Assembly (NCBI RefSeq): GCF_023701485.1
Contig: NZ_JAMQBK010000104.1
Location: 1 to 64,000, forward strand
Origin: Aporhodopirellula aestuarii
GTDB taxonomy: Bacteria; Planctomycetota; Planctomycetia; Pirellulales; Pirellulaceae
Direction: 5' to 3'
DNA: 64,000 nucleotides
Numbering within the stretch: the stretch's first letter is position 1; every line of letters starts with the position of its first letter. Below are positions 1 through 8,425 of this stretch, in pieces. The notes below the pieces were generated by a model. That model was not told the DNA's origin. It did no database searches and saw only the letters and a list, made by a program, of their open reading frames with translations. The translations under genes were made by a program, and so were the position numbers.

Positions 1-113
1 AAGCGTTCGCTTGATTCAGGCCTAGTTGTCGATACGACTGCGAATAACGTTACCTCGCGGAATTCACGGCAAAACGACCGTTGCACTCGCGTACTCGATC
101 TTGCGGCTGAAAG

Positions 114-593
114 TCACTCATCTAGAACAGTTTTTAACACCCGGTAGGCCTCGATACTTTCTTCGACTTCCGCCTTGCCACCAGCTTCCTCAACGTGCTC
201 CATAATTAGCAGCAAGTTCTCCACGCTTCCCGCTGCCAAAACTGCCGCCTTCAAGTTCTCGAGCTGATGTTCCGTAGGCAGCAATGATCCGCTCTTGGCA
301 CCGCTCGCTGCTTTTTTCGAGCGAGTTGGAGTGTCCTTCTTTGCAGAGTTTGTCGTTGACGACGCTTTGGTCGGCTTGGCTGGTTTTTCTTTCACCGGTT
401 CTTTAGCCGGCTTCTCTTTCTCGGCTGGCGTCGTCTTCACAGGCGTTTCCTTTGCCGCTTTTACCGGTGCTTCCTTTTCCGCTACGTCGTCGGACTTGGC
501 CGCATCTTCGGTTACCGCCTCTTCGGTTGCCACAGCTTCTTGTTTGGGTTCGTCTTCAGGAGGAGTTTCGGTATTGTTCTGGGATTTTGCCAT
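114..593 (-). CDS. Ala/Lys/Glu-rich hypothetical protein
   Basis: A 159-residue protein starting at an ATG. Residues 1-100 are low complexity, rich in Lys, Glu, Pro, Ala and Thr with degenerate repeats of the KEKPAKE type, so this part is probably disordered. Residues 103-159 look folded and helical (an LLPTEHQLENLKAAVL-type stretch, then an acidic helix). There is no signal peptide and no catalytic motif. The Lys/Ala-rich tail recalls histone-H1-like or other nucleic-acid-binding tails, but that is only composition. It is separated by 363 bases from the repair operon upstream and has no obvious partner. Function unknown. Confidence 0.65.
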   Translation of the reverse strand: MAKSQNNTETPPEDEPKQEAVATEEAVTEDAAKSDDVAEKEAPVKAAKETPVKTTPAEKEKPAKEPVKEKPAKPTKASSTTNSAKKDTPTRSKKAASGAKSGSLLPTEHQLENLKAAVLAAGSVENLLLIMEHVEEAGGKAEVEESIEAYRVLKTVLDE

Positions 594-956
594 GGTGCGT
601 TTGATTCAATCCGATGTCGCGTCATGAGGAAATTGACTGCCGAACGAGGCCCGAATCCCCGTTGAGCAACTTGTTGCCCAACCGAGCGATACGTCTAGTC
701 GGTTCGGCTAAAGCCAGCGTTTGCGAGCAGGGATATATCAACAACAGCCAACTCGGGCAAGCCAATCTCACCACGGATATCGCACGACGAATTCCTTCGT
801 CTCGTCTGCCTACGTTACCGGTCCGATTGTTCCCCGCCACGCGGTATTTCCCCTGTAAATCCACGCCGCGTTCAGCCTCGATCGCAGGTAGCCCCGGAAA
901 TAGCCCAGCCCGCAAAAACGCAAATCAACCTCAAGTTCACTTCGTACGAGGTCATC
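594..956. other. Intergenic region without a supported gene
   Basis: This stretch separates pdeM from the Lys-rich gene. Reading frames on both strands here lack family-like composition and are arginine-rich shadows. A small perfect hairpin, GACGAA-TTCC-TTCGTC, lies at 786-801. It has no T-run, so I do not call it a terminator. The promoter of the downstream minus-strand gene (start 593) should lie here, but I see no convincing boxes. Confidence 0.4.
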
Positions 957-1646
957 TCAATTCCCCCTCGTTTCGCGATACAGACGAGAACCCGATGGGA
1001 CAGAAAAAACCTCATTTTTTGCGATCCCCCAGGCTCTGTCATCGCGACCACGATCGACGACGTGCGTGCCGGTGAAACGTCCAATCGCGGGCAAGACCAG
1101 CACGCCGCTTCGGTAGTGGAAACACGGTAATGTGCCGATGGAATCTGATACACGGACTGCAGGATGCAAATGCCCACACACCAGCAACGACGCATCATCC
1201 GGAATCGGCTGCGGATGGTGGGTCATCACGACATCACCGATCCGCTCGTACGGATCAATGATTTCGATCGGCCACTCCACCGGGAGTCGACCGATGTGGG
1301 CATCGTGGTTGCCGCGCACAAGTGTCGTCACCAAATCACGATGCCGTGCAAAAAACGATTCGAGAGCAGTAATGACATCACGAGACAATGACGAACGGGC
1401 GTGAAACATGTCACCAAGAATCACGAGCCGACTCGCACGGGTAGACTCGAGCAGGGAATCAATCGCCGCGAGCGTCCCTTTGGAACTGCCCACTGGCACC
1501 GGAATGCCGTGTCGTCGAAACGTCGCCTCCTTGCCAAAATGCGTATCGGCTACGAAGAGAACGTTCTCGTCCGGCCAGTACAGCCCGCCCTGCCAGCAAA
1601 GAGTCAACTCAACTCCGTTTAGGTTTATGTCAACGACTCCAGGCAT
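957..1646 (-). CDS. pdeM: Ligase-associated metallophosphoesterase PdeM
   Basis: Calcineurin-like phosphoesterase, 229 residues from the ATG at 1646. The frame stays open to a TTG at 1763, but the extra 39 residues are not family-like. The metal-site motifs appear in order: DTH at 34-36, GD at 78-79, GNHD at 112-115, HH at 143-144 and GHLH at 158-161. The family called ligase-associated DNA damage response endonuclease PdeM is a manganese-dependent phosphodiesterase/endonuclease encoded with Lhr-type helicase, MBL exonuclease and DNA ligase, exactly the neighbours seen here. It is the last gene of the run, about 130 bases after the helicase. Family call strong; the DNA substrate is inferred from family. 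Confidence 0.9.
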   Translation of the reverse strand: MPGVVDINLNGVELTLCWQGGLYWPDENVLFVADTHFGKEATFRRHGIPVPVGSSKGTLAAIDSLLESTRASRLVILGDMFHARSSLSRDVITALESFFARHRDLVTTLVRGNHDAHIGRLPVEWPIEIIDPYERIGDVVMTHHPQPIPDDASLLVCGHLHPAVRVSDSIGTLPCFHYRSGVLVLPAIGRFTGTHVVDRGRDDRAWGIAKNEVFSVPSGSRLYRETRGN

Positions 1647-1778
1647 TCCATTTACTTCCGTAAGTCGATCAATTCGGATGTGGTTGGAGGACAAAGCGAA
1701 TCTGATTGCCCAGCCGCAACTTTTTGCGTTCCGGCGAAGAGGATCGACCAACCCATTACGCAACTAGCCATCGCTCGC

Positions 1779-4259
1779 CTACTCATCAGCCGCTTTTTCA
1801 AGTTGTGTTTGCATCCGGGCGATCCGTTCACCGAGCGTCTCGCTACTGACGCGTTCGCGCAGTTTATCGACGAGCAAAGGAAAGGCGAGCGGTGTCACCT
1901 TTGGCGGTTCCCGGACCAAAATTTCGCTGTTCTCGATTCGTTCCAGAGCCGCGAACAACCTCGACGACTCCAACTGCAGCTCCAGCACCTCACGTCGAGC
2001 CTGTTCTAACAGCAGATTGTCGGGGTCATATTCCTGAAACACGTCGAAGAACAAGTTACTGCTCGCCTGGACGTGACTGGTACTCTTGCGTTGGCCGGGA
2101 TATCCGGGATGGATTAGCCCTGCCACGCGTGCGATTTGTCGAAACTGCCGTTTGGCCATTTCGGTGGAGTTCATGCTGCTGAGTATGTCACCGAAAAGGT
2201 TCTCCGTCGAAAACACGTTTACATCGACGACTGTCTCCAATTCAACACGGTGCGGTGATTGCAATACGATCCCATAGTCGTTGCACGCCATAGTGAACGT
2301 CGTCTTTTGCAATTTTGAAATCCGATACGCCAAGACTGCCGCCAATCCTTCATGAACCAAACGCCCCTCAAAAGGGAACACGAACAACTGATGCCCGCCT
2401 CGTGTTTCGACACGTTCAATCAGTAATTGGTTGGCACGTGGTAAAGTGCTCCACCGTGATTGGAGTTCGAACACCCCCTCCAAAGCTCGCATCTCACGAC
2501 CGACCAATTGCCCATCGGCGGCTTGCTCGATTTTTAACCGCAACTCGGCGCTCAGTTCGGACGAAAGTGGCATTCGTCCACCCATCCAGCGCGGCACCGA
2601 ATCGGGCTGCCCCTTGGCACGTTTGACGTAAGCGACGTTGTCTTTGACGCGAACGAGTTCAACGAGCTTGCCGGCAAAGAGAAACTTGTCACCACCGTTG
2701 AGTTTTGACAAAAAGCTCTCTTCAACACTACCCAGCGTCGCACCTTTTTGATACTTCACTTTCATCGAAGCGTCGGAAACGATCGTGCCGATATTCATAC
2801 GGTGCATCGTCATCGTCCGTCGCTGGGTGACCACGTATCGATCACCGTCTTGCTCCACGCGATGAAAGTCTGGGTAGGCCGTCAACGAACTGCCGCCATG
2901 GACGACGAAATCGAGAATCCATTTCCATTCCGTGTCGGTCAGCGACTCATACGCTCGGCTCGACCGCACCTCCTCGAGCAGTTCTCCGGATACAAAACCG
3001 CCACCGATCGCGACCGTGACCACATGCTGTGCGAGCACATCGAGCGGCTTGTTCAGCATCGGCCGTGCTTCCAAACACCCCTTGCGAATTGCGTCTTGGG
3101 CAGCGGCGAGTTCGATCAATTCGAGCGCGTTCGTCGGCACAAACGCGAGACGACTTTCTGCATCCGGTTGATGGCCGCTACGACCAGCCCGCTGCAACAA
3201 TCGGGCGGCCCCCTTGGGACTGCCTATTTGCAGAACCAAGTCCACGGCGGTGAAGTCAACGCCGAGGTCGAGACTGCTGGTACAAACAACCGCTCGCAAC
3301 GAACCATCGCGCAGTCCATTTTCCACCCAGCGTCGAACCGAGGTATCGAGTGAACCGTGATGCAAGGCGATCTTTCCCGCCCAATCGGGACGTTGCCGCA
3401 GCAGATGTTGATACCAGAGTTCGGTTTGCGATCGAGTGTTCGCGAACACCAACGCACTGTTGACTTGGTCCAAGCGATCTGCCACTTGAGGGACCATTTT
3501 GGTGCCGATATGCCCTGACCAGGGAAACCGATCGATTCGAGCCGGAATGATCGACTCCAATTTCATACGTTTCTTCTTGTAGCCTTCGATAATCCGCACC
3601 GTTCCGGTCGGATTCACACCCACGAGTGCGTCTTTTGCTTGTTCGAGATTACCGAGCGTAGCCGACAATCCCCAAGTACGAAGCTGCGGATTGAGTCGCC
3701 GCAATCGCGCGAGAGCCAACTCGGTTTGGATGCCACGTTTCGTACCCAGCAACTCGTGCCACTCGTCAACGATGACCGCTTCGACACCAGCGAGTTGCGG
3801 CAACAATCGCTCGTGGGTCAACATCAACGAAAGACTCTCCGGCGTCGTGACCAGGGCCGTAGGCAGTCTTTTCATTTGGCGAGATTTCGCACTCGCTTTG
3901 CTGTCGCCCGTTCGAGACTCCAATTGCCATGGCAACTGCAAAGCATCCAACGGTTCACGCAGCGACGCCTCCGTGTCACCGGCGAGCGCCCGCAACGGGG
4001 TGACCCAAAGCACGCGCACCGACGGCGACCGTTTGGGGTTCCATTTAGTCCGATCGGGGTTTTCCTGTAGCCATCGCAGCAGTGGCCCCATCCAGGCGGC
4101 GAGTGTCTTACCGGTTCCCGTTGCCGAGTGAATCAATCCACTCTGGCCGTCCTGGTAAGCACGCCACACCGATCGCTGAAATCGAAAAGGTTTCCACCCA
4201 ATCGATTCGAAATAGCGATCAACGATCTTCGTTGGCGTTTCGACAGGAAGTTTGTGCAT
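1779..4259 (-). CDS. Ligase-associated Lhr-core DEXH-box helicase
   Basis: Superfamily 2 DNA helicase, 826 residues from the ATG at 4259. A TTG at 4340 overlapping the ligase stop would add 27 Ser/Thr-rich residues and is a possible coupled start. Walker A (ATGTGKT, near residue 46), the DEWH box (about 165-168) and motif VI (QRAGRSGH) are intact. The long C-terminal half matches the winged-helix and Lhr-specific domains of the ligase-associated DEXH helicase family (usual length about 810-840). Known family members are 3'-5' ATP-dependent helicases that act on DNA-DNA or DNA-RNA hybrids and are co-encoded with ligase, exonuclease and PdeM. It follows the ligase gene closely and is presumably co-transcribed. 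Confidence 0.93.
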   Translation of the reverse strand: MHKLPVETPTKIVDRYFESIGWKPFRFQRSVWRAYQDGQSGLIHSATGTGKTLAAWMGPLLRWLQENPDRTKWNPKRSPSVRVLWVTPLRALAGDTEASLREPLDALQLPWQLESRTGDSKASAKSRQMKRLPTALVTTPESLSLMLTHERLLPQLAGVEAVIVDEWHELLGTKRGIQTELALARLRRLNPQLRTWGLSATLGNLEQAKDALVGVNPTGTVRIIEGYKKKRMKLESIIPARIDRFPWSGHIGTKMVPQVADRLDQVNSALVFANTRSQTELWYQHLLRQRPDWAGKIALHHGSLDTSVRRWVENGLRDGSLRAVVCTSSLDLGVDFTAVDLVLQIGSPKGAARLLQRAGRSGHQPDAESRLAFVPTNALELIELAAAQDAIRKGCLEARPMLNKPLDVLAQHVVTVAIGGGFVSGELLEEVRSSRAYESLTDTEWKWILDFVVHGGSSLTAYPDFHRVEQDGDRYVVTQRRTMTMHRMNIGTIVSDASMKVKYQKGATLGSVEESFLSKLNGGDKFLFAGKLVELVRVKDNVAYVKRAKGQPDSVPRWMGGRMPLSSELSAELRLKIEQAADGQLVGREMRALEGVFELQSRWSTLPRANQLLIERVETRGGHQLFVFPFEGRLVHEGLAAVLAYRISKLQKTTFTMACNDYGIVLQSPHRVELETVVDVNVFSTENLFGDILSSMNSTEMAKRQFRQIARVAGLIHPGYPGQRKSTSHVQASSNLFFDVFQEYDPDNLLLEQARREVLELQLESSRLFAALERIENSEILVREPPKVTPLAFPLLVDKLRERVSSETLGERIARMQTQLEKAADE

Positions 4260-4336
4260 GTGATTCGTGTAACGCTTTTTTCGGCTCGTCGACGTGGAGT
4301 CAGTCGCGGAGTCACAACTAGCCAACCCATCTCCAT

Positions 4337-5932
4337 TCAATCATCTAACATTTCCAATAATTCACCGAGCTGGTTGGCGTCTTCAGCTTTCTTGTCATGT
4401 CGCCATCGAAGAATCCGAGGGAACCTGGTCGCCACGCCACTTTTATGCCGCGTTGACCGCTGCAGCCCCTCGAAGGCCAACTCCATCACGAGCGTCGGCG
4501 TGACGCTTCGAACTGGACCGAAAGTGTCTTTGGTGTTTTGCCGTACAAAACGGTCAACTTGCCGGATCTCTTTGTCGTCGAGTCCACTATAGGCCTTGGC
4601 AAACGGAACCAACTGATCACCGTCCCATAACGCGAACGTGTAGTCGGTAAACAAACTGGCTCGTTTCCCGTGACCTTTTTGTGCATAGATCAGAACAGCG
4701 TCGATCGTAAAGGGTTGCACTTTCCACTTCCACCATGTTCCGCGAACCCGTCCAACATCGTAGGCGGCGTCTTTTCGTTTCAACATCAACCCTTCCGCGT
4801 TGACGTCTCGACTGCGTTCACGCACCTCCGCCCATTCATCCCAGGACTCACCCGAAACCAATTCAGTGATTTTCAAATGCGGGTGGTCGCAATCGCCTAA
4901 CAGTTGTTCGAGTTGACCACGCCGCTTCACAAATCTTTGTTGGCGGATATCAACTCCACGATGTTCGAGCAGATCGAAAGCGTGAAAAACGACGGGTACT
5001 TCGCTGAGCAGTTTCTTGCCGATTGTTTTGCGACCGATCCGTCGCTGCAATTGCCCAAACGGCAGAACGTTCCCGTCAGAGGCGACCGCCAGGATTTCGC
5101 CGTCCAAAACGGTTCCGTCCGGAAGATGTTCGGCTGCCGATTCGATCTCTGGCCAACGATTCTCCATCAGCTCTTCACCACGTGACCAAATGAAAGTTTG
5201 CCCCGATCGCCGGATCACTTGTCCGCGAATTCCATCCCACTTCCACTCGGCAACAAACTGTTCGGCATCGCCGATCGGCTGAGGGCCTTCCTCGATGTTA
5301 AGGGGGTGAGCCAAACAGAACGGATACGGCTGACTAGCCAGCGTGTCTTGCACGTCAGGATCAACGAGGCTCGCAAAAAAATCATGCGTTGGAGTCCAGT
5401 TCCCCATCAATCGATGAGATACCACATCAGCAGACACTCCGGATTGTTGAGCAATCGCCCGCGTCACCAGTCGCTTACTAACGCCCACACGAAACGCTCC
5501 CGTGATTAGCTTCATCACAACAAAACGCAGCTTCGCTGGTGTTTCCTTCCAGATTTCGACCACGAATTGTCGCTGAGTCTGTTCATCGAGCGCACGCAAT
5601 GGGAGCAGCCGATGCTCGACCCAGTAACTTAGCGACTCATCCGTTCTGATTTCGCCAGGCGGCACCACCAGAGAAAGCGTTTCGGCCAGATCGCCAACAG
5701 CGTGATAGGATTCGTCTAACAACCACGACGGGATGGATGCTTCTTCGGCCGCCCACGCTCGGAGCAGTTTCGTCGGCACAAGGCGTCGAAGTTTATTGCC
5801 GCACAAAAAGTACGTTGCCCAGGCAGCGTCGAGCGGCGGAGCGGCGACAAAGTACGACGACATCGCTGCAATCTTTTCGTTCGTTTTCGTGGTGGAGTCG
5901 AGTGCGTGATAAAGTTCGGCAAAGCGAATCAT
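4337..5932 (-). CDS. ATP-dependent DNA ligase (repair-cassette type)
   Basis: Nucleotidyltransferase ligase of 531 residues. An N-terminal DNA-binding domain spans about 1-205. The adenylation domain carries motif I KWDG at 231-234, with Lys231 the expected AMP-accepting residue, motif III-like VFHAFDLLEHRG, motif IV-like EGLMLKR and motif V-like WWKWK. A C-terminal OB fold ends the protein. It would seal nicks using ATP, in contrast to the replicative NAD-dependent LigA. The start ATG overlaps the stop of the exonuclease gene by 4 bases (ATGA), which implies translational coupling. It belongs to the ligase clade found beside Lhr-core, Exo and PdeM. Confidence 0.93.
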   Translation of the reverse strand: MIRFAELYHALDSTTKTNEKIAAMSSYFVAAPPLDAAWATYFLCGNKLRRLVPTKLLRAWAAEEASIPSWLLDESYHAVGDLAETLSLVVPPGEIRTDESLSYWVEHRLLPLRALDEQTQRQFVVEIWKETPAKLRFVVMKLITGAFRVGVSKRLVTRAIAQQSGVSADVVSHRLMGNWTPTHDFFASLVDPDVQDTLASQPYPFCLAHPLNIEEGPQPIGDAEQFVAEWKWDGIRGQVIRRSGQTFIWSRGEELMENRWPEIESAAEHLPDGTVLDGEILAVASDGNVLPFGQLQRRIGRKTIGKKLLSEVPVVFHAFDLLEHRGVDIRQQRFVKRRGQLEQLLGDCDHPHLKITELVSGESWDEWAEVRERSRDVNAEGLMLKRKDAAYDVGRVRGTWWKWKVQPFTIDAVLIYAQKGHGKRASLFTDYTFALWDGDQLVPFAKAYSGLDDKEIRQVDRFVRQNTKDTFGPVRSVTPTLVMELAFEGLQRSTRHKSGVATRFPRILRWRHDKKAEDANQLGELLEMLDD

Positions 5933-6966
5933 GATCCTTCGCCCTCGACACCGCTGGCTTGAGCACCGTCTTCATCGTTTTCGCTGCGAGTGCGTGAGTC
6001 GATCACGTGAGCCTCACGGCCGAGCTCTTGGAGATACCGAGCCACGGTCGCGGAATAACCATGGGTGACCCAAACGGTTTCGGGGTCACACAACTCCACT
6101 GCCTTCAGCAATGACGGCCAATCAACGTGATCGCTGACCACGAATCCGCGATCGACAGCTCGGCGGCGTCGGGCCCCCCGAACTGCCATCCAACCACTCG
6201 CCATCGCCGTGCTTGTTCGCCCGAACCGCCGCAACCACGGAGTGCCATTGGCGCTAGGCACGGCGACGACGATACCGCCGGTAAAATCGTGCTTGCGTTC
6301 GAGCGAACCAACGAATGTCGTCTCGGGAAGATCGACGCCAGTCTTGCGATACGCTTCATTCCCTTTCTCGACGGCGCCGTGCGTGTAAATCGGTCCGATG
6401 GAAGGATCGAGACTCGCGAGCAATCGCTGGCTTTTGCCGGCCGCATAACCATACAATACGCAACACTTGCCCTCGTCGCGGCTCTCTCGCCACCAATCGT
6501 TGATCGCATCGGCGGTGGTCTGTTCATCTTCCCAGCGATAAACGGGCAACCCGAACGTGGACTCGGTCACCAACAGGTGACAGGAAAGCGGTTGCCAAGA
6601 TTCACAGGTCGGATCGTTGCCGAGTTTGTAGTCACCAGTCACCACCGCGACCTGGCCGCGATGTTCGAGCCGCACTTGTGCCGACCCCAGCATATGACCG
6701 GCAGGATGAAAACTGACATCAACGCCGTCAATTTTTATCGACTCGCCATAGGGCAGGAACTGAAACTCAGCGTCATGGTTCATCCGCATCCTCAACAGAT
6801 GCTCGCTGCGTTGGGCAGCAAGATAACGCTTGCATCCCCACCTCGCGTGATCGGTGTGCGCATGGGTGACCACCGCACGATCGACCGGAGATCGAGGATC
6901 GATGTAGAAGTCACCCGCGGGACAATAAAGTCCGCGATCGGTCGTTTGGATGATGGAAGAAATCAC
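5929..6966 (-). CDS. Ligase-associated DNA exonuclease (MBL/beta-CASP fold)
   Basis: Metallo-beta-lactamase-fold nuclease of 345 residues, beginning with GTG at 6966. The metal-binding HAHTDH motif sits at residues 35-40, followed by family-typical GHMLGSAQVRL and TGDYKL segments and a C-terminal SDHVDW. The arrangement is that of the SNM1/Artemis-like ligase-associated exonuclease family. It would resect DNA ends before ligation by the downstream enzyme, whose start it overlaps. The gap to the UdgX gene upstream is only 40 bases. The last 20 residues (DEDGAQASGVEGEGS) are an acidic, probably disordered tail. Confidence 0.92.
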   Translation of the reverse strand: MISSIIQTTDRGLYCPAGDFYIDPRSPVDRAVVTHAHTDHARWGCKRYLAAQRSEHLLRMRMNHDAEFQFLPYGESIKIDGVDVSFHPAGHMLGSAQVRLEHRGQVAVVTGDYKLGNDPTCESWQPLSCHLLVTESTFGLPVYRWEDEQTTADAINDWWRESRDEGKCCVLYGYAAGKSQRLLASLDPSIGPIYTHGAVEKGNEAYRKTGVDLPETTFVGSLERKHDFTGGIVVAVPSANGTPWLRRFGRTSTAMASGWMAVRGARRRRAVDRGFVVSDHVDWPSLLKAVELCDPETVWVTHGYSATVARYLQELGREAHVIDSRTRSENDEDGAQASGVEGEGS

Positions 6967-7006
6967 GTACTGGGTAAGTCAGCTTGAGTATCCGAGGGGT
7001 CCGGTG

Positions 7007-8395
7007 TTACTGAGCATTCGCTTTGGCCAAGTCCCCGACGAATTCTTGGAACATTTGCTCTTTTCTCGCTGCATCGGGCATTCGCAAGATAGCGGCCGGG
7101 TGCCACGTCGCGATCGTGCGTTGACACCACTCGGTCGCTTGCACGACACCTCGGCTAGCGGTGATGCGAAAGTCGCGTCCGATTAAGGCCTGGGCAGGCG
7201 TCGCTCCCAAACACACCAGTGTATGAGGTTGAATAGCGGCGAGTTCCGCTTCCAACCACGGGCGACACGCATAGATTTCGCGTGAGTTGGGCTTCTTGTG
7301 CAGTCGTCGCTTCCCTCGCTGGGTGAACTTGAAATGCTTGACCACATTAGTGATGTACACCTCGTCGCGACCAATTTCCAATTCGGCGAATGCGCGATCA
7401 AGCAACTCGCCCGCAGGACCGACGAACGGTTTGCCCGCGATGTCCTCACGGTCACCCGGTTGCTCACCCACCAAAACAATTTTCGCGTCGCGAGGCCCTT
7501 CCCCAAAAACCGCCTGCGTTGCGAATTGATGCAAGTCGCAGGCCTCGCAGCAATTGACCGCCGACGCCAAGGAATCCAAATCCGGTTGAGGCGGAAGAAA
7601 CTTCGTAGCCGTATCCGCGAAACCTTCGTTCCGTTCGATCATGTCAGCGACTCGCTGTGGGGCGTCATCCAACAGGTCTTGAATGATGGAAGCTTCGGGG
7701 AGCGTCTGCCAATGCCGAACCGGCATCTCACGTTTCATCATCGCGACTTTCACGCGAGCCGGGTTAAAGATCGACGCATAATAAGTCTTCCAAAGCGATT
7801 CGAGAGAATCCTCATCCGACACTTCGCTTGCCGGGACGCCTGCACCGTATCGCAACGTTTGTTGATCCCAAACGACAGACTCAATCGGCGTGAAGATCGA
7901 CCAATTCATCGCCTTAAATCGGCGAGCAAAGAACGGCGCGGCAAGGCTTACGATACGATGATCGGGGCGATGCCAAGCGACGTAGGTTTCTTCGAGTGCG
8001 GAGGCAACCCTGCGGAACCTGACGAATGCTTTCATCTTGTGAACGTCCCGCGTCACCGCTTTTTTCATTTGGTGCAACTCGTGGACGTCGTCATCCGTCA
8101 CCATTTGCAGCAACGCCGGCTCGTTGTGCGTCAATCGCCATAATGTTCGGTACAACAGTTCCCATCGGACAGGACTCTGATGGCAGGCGACGGTCTGAGC
8201 GATTTCGAGAAATGATTTTGGAACGGTAACGTTTGCCCGAGCCGTTTTCGACACCGACTCGGTGTCCGCGAACAGTGTCGGTTGTTCATCAAGTGTCGAG
8301 AAATGCACGTCCGAAGGTGCGATGCCGGCACCGAGCAGCCGACGGGCTTCGGTCCGCCATTGTTCATACGTTTCGATCGAGACAAATCGTTCCAT
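7007..8395 (-). CDS. udgX: DUF4130-UdgX fusion, uracil-DNA crosslinking protein
   Basis: A 462-residue two-domain protein from the ATG at 8395 (a TTG at 8416 is less likely). Roughly residues 60-240 form a DUF4130 domain, which elsewhere is a separate protein linked to the radical SAM partner. Residues about 280-455 are a family-4-like uracil-DNA glycosylase with Fe-S cysteines (CEAC, then C-X17-C), motif A GEQPGDREDIAG and a C-terminal HPAAILR. The insertion KRRLHKKP matches the UdgX-specific loop whose His forms a covalent bond to the uracil-site sugar in characterised UdgX. It is expected to bind uracil-DNA irreversibly. It lies directly between the radical SAM gene (30-base gap) and the exonuclease. 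Confidence 0.92.
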   Translation of the reverse strand: MERFVSIETYEQWRTEARRLLGAGIAPSDVHFSTLDEQPTLFADTESVSKTARANVTVPKSFLEIAQTVACHQSPVRWELLYRTLWRLTHNEPALLQMVTDDDVHELHQMKKAVTRDVHKMKAFVRFRRVASALEETYVAWHRPDHRIVSLAAPFFARRFKAMNWSIFTPIESVVWDQQTLRYGAGVPASEVSDEDSLESLWKTYYASIFNPARVKVAMMKREMPVRHWQTLPEASIIQDLLDDAPQRVADMIERNEGFADTATKFLPPQPDLDSLASAVNCCEACDLHQFATQAVFGEGPRDAKIVLVGEQPGDREDIAGKPFVGPAGELLDRAFAELEIGRDEVYITNVVKHFKFTQRGKRRLHKKPNSREIYACRPWLEAELAAIQPHTLVCLGATPAQALIGRDFRITASRGVVQATEWCQRTIATWHPAAILRMPDAARKEQMFQEFVGDLAKANAQ

Positions 8396-8425
8396 GCCTA
8401 TGCTGCAGCGGTCCAACCGACCGTG

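Noticed and set aside
295-627. Plus-strand 110-codon frame antisense to the Lys-rich gene
   Set aside because: It is a complementary shadow of low-complexity codons; the minus frame has a sensible ATG and C-terminal domain.
614-1075. 153-codon plus frame and minus-strand companions at 622-915 and 872-1198
   Set aside because: Arg/Ser-rich, no family features; the region after 957 is pdeM.
6127-6987. 286-codon plus-strand frame over the exonuclease gene
   Set aside because: Antisense to a well-conserved nuclease; composition is that of a shadow frame (Arg/His-rich).
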